This document shows positions 53,792-62,757 of a DNA stretch of 64,000 bases, one piece after another. The stretch covers positions 310,001 through 374,000 of the forward strand of contig NZ_CP113066.1 of NCBI RefSeq assembly GCF_026625845.1, read 5' to 3'. Under the pieces are notes generated by a model. That model made no database searches, was not told where the DNA came from, and worked only from the letters and a program-made list of their open reading frames with translations. The position numbers and the translations under genes are program-made. The DNA comes from Agrococcus sp. SL85 (GTDB lineage: Bacteria; Actinomycetota; Actinomycetes; Actinomycetales; Microbacteriaceae). The number at the start of each line of letters is the position of its first letter. Position 1 is the stretch's first letter.

Positions 53792-53871
53792 ACCGTCACG
53801 ATAGTCAGGCGGCGGGGGCGGCGCGCTGCGGCGCGGCGGGGAACGGCGCGATTGCCCGGGCGGGCGGCTGC

Positions 53872-54930
53872 TCAGAACCAGGCGTCGCCCGTGCGGCGCG
53901 TGTAGACGGCGCGCAGCCAGCGGCCGGCCTTCGCCCAGAGCGCGTAGCGGCCCGTGAGCGGCAGCTCGTAGGTGGGCATGTAGCGCACCGGCTCGGGCGC
54001 CCACGCGGTCTTGAACGTGTAGAGGCCCTTGATGTCGCTCGTCTCCCACGACGCGGGGTCGGGGATGTTCGCGAGCTCGTAGAGCGTGACGCCCTGGCCG
54101 TGGAGGTCCTGCATGATCTTCCACTGCATGAGGTAGGGCGCGAAGATCTTCGCGTTCTCGCGGATGCTGCCGGCATCCTTGTACCAGGCGGTGTCGCCGA
54201 AGCGCATGACGAAGGCCATCGACTGCACCTCGCCCTCGTACTCGGCGACGTAGAAGTGGCCCTGGCCGACGCCCTTGTAGACGTCCCAGATGCGCTGGAA
54301 GTAGTCGGGGTGGCGGAAGTAGCCGCCCGAGCGCACCTTGGTCTCGCCGATGAGGCGATGCATCTCGGCCTCGTTCTCGCGCGTCATCGGCGTCTTCGTC
54401 ACGGTGACGCCGAACTTGTTCTCGGCCGCGCGGTAGGAGTTGCGGGCGCGCTTCTTGAAGCGGGCCGCGACCTCCTCGAGGCTGCCCGAGAGGTCGACGG
54501 CGACCGCGTGCTGGTACTGGCTCGACGCCGCCGGCACCCAGCCGTTGCGCTCGAAGGCCTCGACGAGCTCGGGGGTCTCGGGCTGGAAGGTCTCCATCTT
54601 CAGGCCGAACCAGCGCTTCGGGTAGGCCTTGGCGCGGGCGGTGATCGCGTCGATCGCCTCGGGCGTGATGCCCGCGACGCGCGGCAGGAAGAGGATGCGG
54701 CCCGCGAGCGGCGCCGTCCGCTCGAAGAGCTGGATCGGCAGCGCGCGCTCGCCACCCGCCTCGCCCGTCACCGGGACGACGTCGCGCAGGGCCGACCAGG
54801 GCGAGCCGTCCCGCGTGCGGGCCCAGGCGTCCGACTGCATGTAGTGCGCGCGCGCCTGCGCCTCGAGCACCTGCGCATCCCAGGCCGCCCCGTCCGTGGT
54901 CCGGTAGGGCTTCGGCTGGGTCGCGCTCAT
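53872..54930 (-). CDS. FemAB-family peptidyltransferase (lipid II:amino acid transferase-like)
   Basis: 352 residues from ATG 54930. The FemAB double-GNAT fold shows in AHYMQSDAWARTRDGSPWSAL (first half), VAARFKKRARNSYRAAENKFGV (basic helix), GGYFRHPDYFQRIWDVYKGVGQGHFYVAEY, and the second-half motif AWYKDAGSIRENAKIFAPYLMQWKIM, LYELANIPD and GLYTFKTAWAPEPVRYMPTYE. Family members add amino acids from aminoacyl-tRNA to lipid II to build peptidoglycan cross-bridges at the inner membrane face. The amino acid used here is unknown. Confidence 0.88.
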   Translation of the reverse strand: MSATQPKPYRTTDGAAWDAQVLEAQARAHYMQSDAWARTRDGSPWSALRDVVPVTGEAGGERALPIQLFERTAPLAGRILFLPRVAGITPEAIDAITARAKAYPKRWFGLKMETFQPETPELVEAFERNGWVPAASSQYQHAVAVDLSGSLEEVAARFKKRARNSYRAAENKFGVTVTKTPMTRENEAEMHRLIGETKVRSGGYFRHPDYFQRIWDVYKGVGQGHFYVAEYEGEVQSMAFVMRFGDTAWYKDAGSIRENAKIFAPYLMQWKIMQDLHGQGVTLYELANIPDPASWETSDIKGLYTFKTAWAPEPVRYMPTYELPLTGRYALWAKAGRWLRAVYTRRTGDAWF

Positions 54931-54989
54931 CTCGCTCGCTCTCTGCGTCGTCAGGGGTGCGGCGGCACCGCCGTCGATCGTACCGGCGC

Positions 54990-55652
54990 TCAGTAGGAGC
55001 CCGCGGGCTCCGCGCCCTCGACGATCGCGCGCGTGCTCGAGAGGCCGAGGCGCGTCGCCCCCGCCGCCGTCATCGCCTCGGCGTCGTCGTGGGAGCGGAT
55101 GCCGCCGGAGGCCTTCACCTCGAGGCGGTCGCCCACCGTCTCCTTCATGAGGCGCACGGCGTGCGCGCTCGCGCCACCGGACGGGTGGAAGCCCGTCGAG
55201 GTCTTCACGAAGTCGGCACCGGCCGCCTCCGCGGCGCGCGAGGCGCCGACGATCGCCTCGTCCGAGAGCGCGGCCGACTCGATGATGACCTTGAGGACGA
55301 CGTCGGGCGCCGCCTCGCGCACGGCGCGCACGTCGGCCTCGACCGCGTCGAAGCGGCCCTCGATCGCCGCGCCAACGTCGATGACCATGTCGATCTCGTC
55401 GACGCCGTGCGAGGCCGCGAGGCGCGCCTCCGCAGCCTTGATCTCGCTGTGGTGCTTGCCGCTCGGGAAGCCGACGACGACCGCGAGCTTGAGGCCCTCG
55501 GGCATCTCGACGGGCACCATCGACGGCGACAGGCACACGCTGTACGCGCCGAGCGCGGCGGCCTCGGCGATCGCGGCCTCGACCTCGGCACGCGTGGCCG
55601 TGGGCTGCAGCAGGGTGTGGTCGACGATCCGGGGCAGGGCGGCGGCGTTCAT
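54990..55652 (-). CDS. deoC: Deoxyribose-phosphate aldolase
   Basis: 220 residues. [89 protein letters not shown] (Schiff-base Lys) and [16 protein letters not shown] are the DeoC motifs, and the length is typical. It cleaves 2-deoxyribose 5-phosphate to glyceraldehyde 3-phosphate and acetaldehyde in nucleoside salvage. ATG 55652 with GAGGAAA upstream was chosen over the longer frame, which runs into the tRNA region. Confidence 0.96.
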   Translation of the reverse strand: MNAAALPRIVDHTLLQPTATRAEVEAAIAEAAALGAYSVCLSPSMVPVEMPEGLKLAVVVGFPSGKHHSEIKAAEARLAASHGVDEIDMVIDVGAAIEGRFDAVEADVRAVREAAPDVVLKVIIESAALSDEAIVGASRAAEAAGADFVKTSTGFHPSGGASAHAVRLMKETVGDRLEVKASGGIRSHDDAEAMTAAGATRLGLSSTRAIVEGAEPAGSY

Positions 55653-55776
55653 GGGTTTCCTCGTGGGTGGGTGCGGCGCGGGCGACCCGGCGCGCCTCGT
55701 GGGCGCGGCGACGAGGGCGCTCGCGGAGGGCATCGATGCCCCTGGCATCCGCGGCCGAGCGGCCGAGGCGGATGCG

Positions 55777-55851
55777 TGGTGCCCCTGGAGGGATTCGAAC
55801 CCCCAACCAGCTCCTTAGGACGGAGATGCTCTTCCATTGAGCTACAGAGGC
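55777..55851 (-). tRNA. tRNA-Arg (anticodon CCT)
   Basis: Read on the minus strand: acceptor GCCTCTG pairs with CAGGGGC (one T-G), D stem GCTC/GAGC, anticodon loop GTCCTAA (CCT, reading AGG), T arm GGGGG-TTCGAAT-CCCTC, discriminator A and an encoded CCA. The outermost anticodon-stem pair (27-43) is a T-C mismatch in my alignment. AGG is expected to be rare at this GC content. Confidence 0.9.
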
Positions 55852-55907
55852 CGGACCCGACGATCCTACCGCGGCGCGCGGCGGCCGATCGCGGCCCCGG
55901 GACGACG

Positions 55908-55935
55908 GAGCGCCCGCCCCGAGGGGCGGGCGCTC
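55908..55935 (-). terminator. Terminator of the first NlpC/P60 gene
   Basis: GAGCGCCCGCCC (55908-55919) pairs with GGGCGGGCGCTC (55924-55935) around a CGAG loop, 14 bp after the gene's stop on the minus strand and before tRNA-Arg. Confidence 0.75.
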
Positions 55936-55948
55936 ACGATCGGACGTC

Positions 55949-56704
55949 TCAGGTGATGTCGATGAAGACCGGGGCCGAGCCGCCGATGTTCACGCCGGCG
56001 ACGACGGTGTTGTAGCCGCTCCAGCCGCCGTGCACCGCACGGCCGCCGCCGATGTAGATCGCGACGTGGGCGCTGCCGGTGCCGCCGTTCGCGTAGTAGA
56101 TGACGTCGCCGGGCGAGGCCTGCGACATGGGGATGGTCGGGCCGAGGTTGAAGAGCGAGCCCATGCCGGAGTACGGCAGGCCCGCAGCGGCGATCGAGCT
56201 GCGCACGAGCGCCACGCAGTCCTGCGCGACGCCGACCTGCGCGAGCGCGGCGTTCGCGATGACCGAGCCGGAGGCGCCGGCCGAGGCCGCCGCCGAGCCC
56301 GTGGAGGCCGACGACGAGGAGGACGAGGAGGACGACGACGACGATGCCGCGGCGGCGGCCTCCTGGCGGGCCTGCTCCTCGCGCTGCACCTCCGCCTCGA
56401 TCTCGGCGCGGATCTGCGCGAGCTCCTCGGGCGTCGTGGCCTGGACGTCGAGGCGGGCCTCGCTCAGGCCGCTCTCGCCCGCCGTCACGATGCCGGAGAC
56501 CGACTGCGCGTCCTGAGCCACGAGGGCCGACATCGACTGCTCGGCACCGTTCGAGGCGCCGGAGGCGAATGCGGGCAGGGCCAGCGGGGAGGCCAGCGCG
56601 GCCGCGGCCGCGATCACGCCGACGCGGCGGGCGCCGCGGACGAAGGCTGCGCGCGAGACGCGCTTCGTCGGCTCCTGGGCCGTCTGCTCGTTGGTAGTCG
56701 TCAC
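55949..56704 (-). CDS. Secreted NlpC/P60 peptidoglycan hydrolase
   Basis: 251 residues from GTG 56704 (AGGAG upstream). A long signal peptide (RRVGVIAAAAALASPLALPAFA) and an Ala/Glu-rich coiled linker ending in a run of 12 serines precede the NlpC/P60 domain. The domain has the catalytic Cys in VGVAQDCVALVRSSI, where most relatives read DCSG, and His residues in SAHVAIYIGGGRAVHGGW. It cuts stem peptides of the cell wall (family knowledge). The poly-Ser linker probably spaces the catalytic domain from the membrane or wall. It shares a 29-bp upstream motif with the next gene at almost the same distance. Confidence 0.86.
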   Translation of the reverse strand: MTTTNEQTAQEPTKRVSRAAFVRGARRVGVIAAAAALASPLALPAFASGASNGAEQSMSALVAQDAQSVSGIVTAGESGLSEARLDVQATTPEELAQIRAEIEAEVQREEQARQEAAAAASSSSSSSSSSSSASTGSAAASAGASGSVIANAALAQVGVAQDCVALVRSSIAAAGLPYSGMGSLFNLGPTIPMSQASPGDVIYYANGGTGSAHVAIYIGGGRAVHGGWSGYNTVVAGVNIGGSAPVFIDIT

Positions 56705-56762
56705 TGCTGCTCGCTCCTGGGATCTCGTTCCGTGCACGGCCGCCGAGGCGGCACGTCGGGCT

Positions 56763-56791
56763 ACGTTACCAAATCGTTATCGTCTTGTCAC
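56763..56791 (-). promoter_or_regulatory. MtrA-box-like motif upstream of the first NlpC/P60 gene
   Basis: The minus strand holds GTGAC, then ACGATAACG and GGTAACGT, giving two direct RTAACG copies at 11-nt spacing. It lies 59 nt before the GTG. The motif aligns without gaps to 57648-57676 (20 of 29 identical). Regulation by MtrA is inferred from its known control of such hydrolases. Confidence 0.55.
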
Positions 56792-56804
56792 CAGGCACTC
56801 GGGA

Positions 56805-57587
56805 TCAGCCGAAGCGCCGCACCTGGGGGGTGCCGAACGCCGCGACCATCGCGGAGTAGCTGGAGTACTTCACGGGCTTGCCGCTGGTCGCGGCGTGGAT
56901 GATCTGCCCGCCGCCCGCGTAGATCGCGACGTGGCCGTTCCACACGAGCAGGTCGCCCGCGGCGACGGCCGATGCCGGCACCGGGGTGCCGTAGCCCGCC
57001 TGCGCGTTCGAGGAGTGGGGCAGGTAGTGGCCGGCCTGGCCGTAGACCCACATCGTGAAGCCCGAGCAGTCGAAGCCCGTCGAGGGGCTCGCGCCGCCCC
57101 ACACGTACGGGGCGCCGAGCTGCGATGCGGCGATGCCGACGACGGAGCCGTCGGCGGGGATGCTGGCAGCCGCGGTCGCGGGGGCCTCCGCGGCACCGCC
57201 CGACGCCTGGGCGAGCTCCGCCGCGGACTCGCGGGCGGCCTCGAGCTCCGCCTGGCGCGCATCCTCGGCCGCCTGCGCCGCGGCCTGCAGCTCCGCGAGC
57301 TCCTCGGCGGTCGTGCCGGCGATGCCGTCGCGCGCGATCGCCTCGGTGCGGGCATCGGCGGCGACGGTGACCGACTGCGAGTTCTCGGCGACGATCGCGG
57401 CGAGCTCGCCCTGCGAGTAGCGCTGCGTCGTCGGCTGGAAGGCGGCGGCGGGGAGCGAGAGCGCCCCCACGAGCCCGGCCGCGATGCACACGACGCCCAC
57501 GCTCTTCACGCCGCGGCGCAGCGTCCCGTACGCAGGTCGCTCGGCCATCGGCGCGACGGCGATGGCCGTCGAGTGCTGCAGGGTCAT
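56805..57587 (-). CDS. Secreted NlpC/P60 peptidoglycan hydrolase (RipA/Rpf-associated type)
   Basis: 260 residues from ATG 57587, chosen because GGAGG lies 11 nt upstream and because the shared upstream motif then sits 61 nt away, as for its neighbour. A signal peptide (VKSVGVVCIAAGLVGALSLP) and an Ala/Glu coiled coil (AELQAAAQAAEDARQAEL) precede the NlpC/P60 domain with the usual catalytic set: Cys in STGFDCSGFTMWVYGQAG, His in NGHVAIYAGGGQIIHAA. It cleaves peptidoglycan stem peptides outside the membrane, with the coiled coil probably acting as a regulator. It lies 100 bp upstream of the other hydrolase on the same strand. Confidence 0.9.
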   Translation of the reverse strand: MTLQHSTAIAVAPMAERPAYGTLRRGVKSVGVVCIAAGLVGALSLPAAAFQPTTQRYSQGELAAIVAENSQSVTVAADARTEAIARDGIAGTTAEELAELQAAAQAAEDARQAELEAARESAAELAQASGGAAEAPATAAASIPADGSVVGIAASQLGAPYVWGGASPSTGFDCSGFTMWVYGQAGHYLPHSSNAQAGYGTPVPASAVAAGDLLVWNGHVAIYAGGGQIIHAATSGKPVKYSSYSAMVAAFGTPQVRRFG

Positions 57588-57647
57588 GTGGCGGTGGTCC
57601 TCCATCAGGCGCCCGCGCACGCTCCGGTGCGGGGCTGACTGACGGGG

Positions 57648-57676
57648 ACACTACCCGACCGTTACCGTTCCGTCAC
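57648..57676 (-). promoter_or_regulatory. MtrA-box-like motif upstream of the second NlpC/P60 gene
   Basis: The minus strand reads GTGAC, ACGGTAACG, then GGTAGTGT: the same 29-nt layout as at 56763-56791, 61 nt before the ATG. The second half-site is weaker here. The matching spacing at both genes argues for a functional site. Confidence 0.52.
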
Positions 57677-57763
57677 AATCCGGATGCGGTCGTGCGGCGA
57701 GCCTCGACGCGGCCTGGGAGGCCCCTGGACGCACCGGCCCGCGCGCCCGGCGCGGGAGGGGCG

Positions 57764-59685
<1,922 letters not shown>

Positions 59686-59700
59686 GGCGGAGGCGGGCCC

Positions 59701-59738
59701 GACGGCGGCCGCGGCGCTCAGGCGTCGCGGCCGCCGTC
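59701..59738. terminator. Hairpin between serC and the DUF3027 gene
   Basis: GACGGCGGCCGCG (59701-59713) pairs perfectly with CGCGGCCGCCGTC (59726-59738) around a 12-nt loop. The right arm lies within the last codons of the convergent DUF3027 gene. Confidence 0.55.
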
Positions 59739-60287
59739 GTCGTCGTGGTCCTCGTCGACATCGGCGCCGTCGCCATCGTCGTCGATCGGGTCGACGTCCT
59801 CGTCGAGCGCGTCGACGTCCTCGTCGAAGTCGTCGTCGAAGTCGTCCTCGAGATCGGCGTCGAGGTCGGACTCCAGCTCGTCGTGGTCGTCGAGCTCGTC
59901 GTCGTCGCCGTCGGCCGATGCCGCGTCCTTGGCCGCGAGGTACTCGGCCATGCGGTCGGCCCACGGCGTCCACGCAGGCGCGAGCAGCGACCCCTCGCCG
60001 GGCAGCAGCGCGGCCTCGAGCACGGTCGGGCCGCCCTCGACGTCGCGCGAGAGCAGCACGGTCCAGGTCCAGTCGGGGTAGCCGGAGAGCGTGGACGCGT
60101 GCCGCACCGCGACGACGCCGTCGCCCTCGGCCACCGCGTCGACCACATCGCCGACGGCGCCCCTCGGCGCGATCTCGTCGAGCGCCGCGAGCGCGAGCGC
60201 GAGCTCCTGCGCGGTCGGGGTCACGGGCACGGCGGTCGCGGGCGACGCCTGCGCGTCGTCCTCGCGAGCGTCAGGCGTCGAGGTCAT
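59718..60287 (-). CDS. DUF3027 protein with acidic tail
   Basis: 189 residues. Residues ~25-130 are a DUF3027 domain (ALDEIAPRGAVGDVVDAVAE, HASTLSGYPDWTWTVLLSRD, EAALLPGEGSLLAPAWTPWADR), a family restricted to actinobacteria. The last ~60 residues are almost all Asp/Glu, with very low complexity. ATG 60287 overlaps the preceding cold-shock gene by 17 bp, so the two are translated together. The cold-shock plus DUF3027 pairing is common in actinobacteria; function is not known. Confidence 0.83.
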   Translation of the reverse strand: MTSTPDAREDDAQASPATAVPVTPTAQELALALAALDEIAPRGAVGDVVDAVAEGDGVVAVRHASTLSGYPDWTWTVLLSRDVEGGPTVLEAALLPGEGSLLAPAWTPWADRMAEYLAAKDAASADGDDDELDDHDELESDLDADLEDDFDDDFDEDVDALDEDVDPIDDDGDGADVDEDHDDDGGRDA

Positions 60288-60651
60288 CGGCGACCTTCCG
60301 GAGCATCTGGGCCACGCGCGAGCCGTGGTCGGCGCTGGGGTAGCGGCCGCGGCGCAGGTCGTTGCCGATCGAGTCGAGCAGCCGCACGAGGTCCTCGACG
60401 ATGATCGCCATGTCCTCGGTGTCGCGGCGAGCGGCCCTCGGAGCGCCCTTGGCAGCGCCGAGCACGCGGAGCGACAGCGCCTGCGGGCCGCGGCGGCCGT
60501 CGGCGATGCCGTACTCCACGCGGGCGCCCGGCGCGATGCGCGTGCCCTCGGGCACCGCGGAGGCGTGGAGGAACACCTCGACGCCGTCGTCGCCCGCGAT
60601 GAAGCCGAAGCCCTTGGCCTCGTCGAAGAACTTCACCCTGCCGCTCGGCAT
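60271..60651 (-). CDS. Cold-shock domain protein with C-terminal extension
   Basis: 126 residues from ATG 60651. The cold-shock domain (residues 1-67) has both RNA-binding motifs: RNP1 KGFGFIAGDD and RNP2 VFLHASAV. Plain cold-shock proteins stop near residue 70. Here a further ~55 residues follow: a basic linker (AAKGAPRAARR) and a helical part (DLVRLLDSIGNDLRRGRYPS). It binds single-stranded RNA or DNA. It is translationally coupled to the DUF3027 gene and divergent from the membrane-protein gene at 60746. Confidence 0.9.
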   Translation of the reverse strand: MPSGRVKFFDEAKGFGFIAGDDGVEVFLHASAVPEGTRIAPGARVEYGIADGRRGPQALSLRVLGAAKGAPRAARRDTEDMAIIVEDLVRLLDSIGNDLRRGRYPSADHGSRVAQMLRKVADDLDA

Positions 60652-60733
60652 CGCACCCTCCCGCGCGTCTGTCGGCGGCGCCCTGCCGCACCGCACCAGC
60701 GTAGTGGGCGGGGCCTGGGCGCCCGGCGCGCGA

Positions 60734-60739
60734 TATCCT
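60734..60739 (+). promoter_or_regulatory. -10 element for a leaderless transcript
   Basis: TATCCT ends 6 nt before the ATG at 60746, the spacing expected when transcription starts on the start codon. No Shine-Dalgarno sequence precedes that ATG. Confidence 0.45.
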
Positions 60740-60745
60740 GGCCGG

Positions 60746-61057
60746 ATGCCGAAGGCGAGCAGCAACCCCACGCAGCGGCCGAAGCCGCGCGAGCGCACGA
60801 CCGCGCCCGTCGCGCGCACCCGGCGCGAGGTCGTCGAGCGCGTGCTCGCGGCGCTCGTCGTCGGCTTCGGCGGCGTCGCCGTGCTGGGCTTCGCGGCGAC
60901 GCTCCTGCACATCGGCCTCCGCGACTCGGTGCCGCTCTTCGCCGGCGTCGCCTGGCAGCTCGCCTTCTGGCTGCCGCTCGTGGCGCTGCCGCTCGCGATC
61001 GTCAGCCTCGTGACCCTCGTCGTCGTCTCGGCGGCCGGGCGGGCGCGCGGGCGCTGA
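60746..61057 (+). CDS. Small two-helix membrane protein
   Basis: 103 residues from ATG 60746. A basic N terminus (PTQRPKPRERTTAPVARTRR) is followed by two membrane helices (VLAALVVGFGGVAVLGFAA, FWLPLVALPLAIVSLVTLVV) and a short basic end. Its stop overlaps the next start (TGATG), so it belongs to the operon with the XPB-associated protein and XPB helicase. I do not recognise the family; the position is typical of Microbacteriaceae genomes. Confidence 0.68.
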   Translation: MPKASSNPTQRPKPRERTTAPVARTRREVVERVLAALVVGFGGVAVLGFAATLLHIGLRDSVPLFAGVAWQLAFWLPLVALPLAIVSLVTLVVVSAAGRARGR

Positions 61058-62710
61058 TGGACGTCGTCGGGCTCGCGGCCCGGATCCAGTCGCTCTCGGA
61101 CGAGGCGCTCGACCTGCTCGTCGTCGAGCGGCAGGTGCCACCGCAGCTCGCCTCCACCTTCGACCTCGCCGAGCACCTCGTCGCCGAGGAGCCGATCGCC
61201 CGCGCGCTCAGCCAGCGCACGGCCGACGAGCTGCGCGCGCTCGCTGCGGGCCGATCGACGCCCCGGCTCGACGCGCTGCTGCTGGGCGTCGACGGCGCGG
61301 CGCTCCCGCCCGTCGCCGCGGCCGCCGCCGAGGCGCTCGCCGACCGCGCCGCGGACTGGTCGCCGTCGGCGCCGGCCGAGAGCCCCACCGCCCCGCAGAC
61401 CGCGATCGACGAGGCGATCAAGGTGGGTGAGCTCGTGCACCGCGTCGCGGAGGCGCCCATCGCCCTCCGCGCCCGCGCGCAGGCGCCCGCCGCGGCCGCG
61501 CGCGCCCTCGCCGCCGCGATCGACGCCGACCCCGCCCGCATCGAGGAGCGCCTGGAGCCCGCGCTGCTCGCGGGCCTGCTCGACCGCCGCGACGGGCGGC
61601 TGCGGGCGACCGTCGACGCCGACGCGTGGCTCGCCGCCCCCGTGCCCCAGCGCTGGCTCGCGCTCGCGCAGGCGTGGCTGCGCGCCCACGCCGACGTCGA
61701 CGGCATCGCCGCCGAGCACCTCGCCGGGGCCTTCCCCTCGCCGACCCGGCCGCGCTCGCCGTCCGCGAGCGCGAGGCGCGGCAGGCCACGGCCCTCGGGC
61801 TCGTCGACCGCGGCGGCCGCACCGCGATCGCCGCGCAGGCCCTCGACGCGCCGGAGGCCGCGCTCGCGGCGCTCGCCGCGCACGTGCCGCCCTCGACCGC
61901 ATCGGTCTACCTGCAGCCCGACCTCTCCATCGTCGCGCCCGGCCCGCTCGAGGCGGCCGTGGAGGCGCGCCTGCGCCGCGTCGCGCGGATCGAGCGCGCC
62001 GGCATCGCCTCGCAGTGGCGCATCACGCCGCAGAGCGTCGCCGCCGCGCTCGCCGACGGCGAGGGCGCTGACGGCGTGCTCGACTTCCTGCGCGAGGTCT
62101 CGCTCACGGGCCTCCCCCAGCCCGTCGCCTACCTCGTGCGCGACACCGCGGCGCGCTTCGGCGCCGTGCGCGTGCGCGCGGTCGATCCGCTCGCCGAGGG
62201 CGGCGCCCGCGCGCAGGCGCGCTCGGAGGACGCGCAGCTCATCCGCACCATCGCCGTCGACCGCGCGCTCGCGCCCGCGGGCGTGGAGGCCTCGGGCGCG
62301 CATCGCGTCACCTTCCGCACGAGCGCGGAGGAGGCCCTCGAGGCGCTCCTCGAGGAGCGCTACCCGGCCGTGCTCGAGGACGAGGACGGCGCGCTCGTCG
62401 TGCGCGACCGGGAGCGCGCGCCCCGCCGTGCCCCCGAGCCGCACCGGCTCGTCGCCCGGCTGCGCGACACGGGCTTCGACGTGTCGAGCAGGAGCGCGCC
62501 TGGCTCGAGCGGCAGCTGCAGGCCGCGGTGCGCGAGCGCGTGCCCGTGCGCCTGACGGTCGTGCTCTCCGCGGAGCCGGTCGACGTGGAGCTCGTACCGC
62601 TCGCGGTCGCCAACGGCAGGCTCCGCGCGCGCGACGCGCAGCGCGACGTCGAGCGCACCCTGCCCCTCAGCGCGATCACGCGCGTCGCGGGCCTCGGCCT
62701 CGCCAGCTGA
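61057..62710 (+). CDS. XPB/Ssl2-like helicase-associated protein (two frameshifts)
   Basis: ATG 61057 overlaps the preceding stop. Repairing two single-base deletions gives 551 residues: near 61741 TTCCCCTCG probably lacks one C, and near 62487 GTGTCGAG probably lacks one G. Both differ from the AGCT insertions elsewhere. The N-terminal part is a Leu/Ala-rich helical repeat region. The C-terminal half matches the Helicase_C_3 family (VYLQPDLSIVAPGPLEAAVE, RRVARIERAGIASQWRITPQS, HRVTFRTSAEEALEALLEER). The gene lies directly before the XPB helicase and probably acts with it, as in other actinobacteria. Real decay of the gene cannot be excluded. Confidence 0.75.
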
Positions 62711-62743
62711 GCCGCCGCCCTGCCGTCGGGGGACGAGCGGGAG

Positions 62744-62749
62744 TAGGCT
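62744..62749 (+). promoter_or_regulatory. Candidate -10 element of the XPB helicase gene
   Basis: TAGGCT lies 8 nt before the GTG at 62758, allowing a leaderless or near-leaderless transcript separate from the upstream operon. No -35 box is evident. Confidence 0.35.
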
Positions 62750-62757
62750 GGTCGGCT

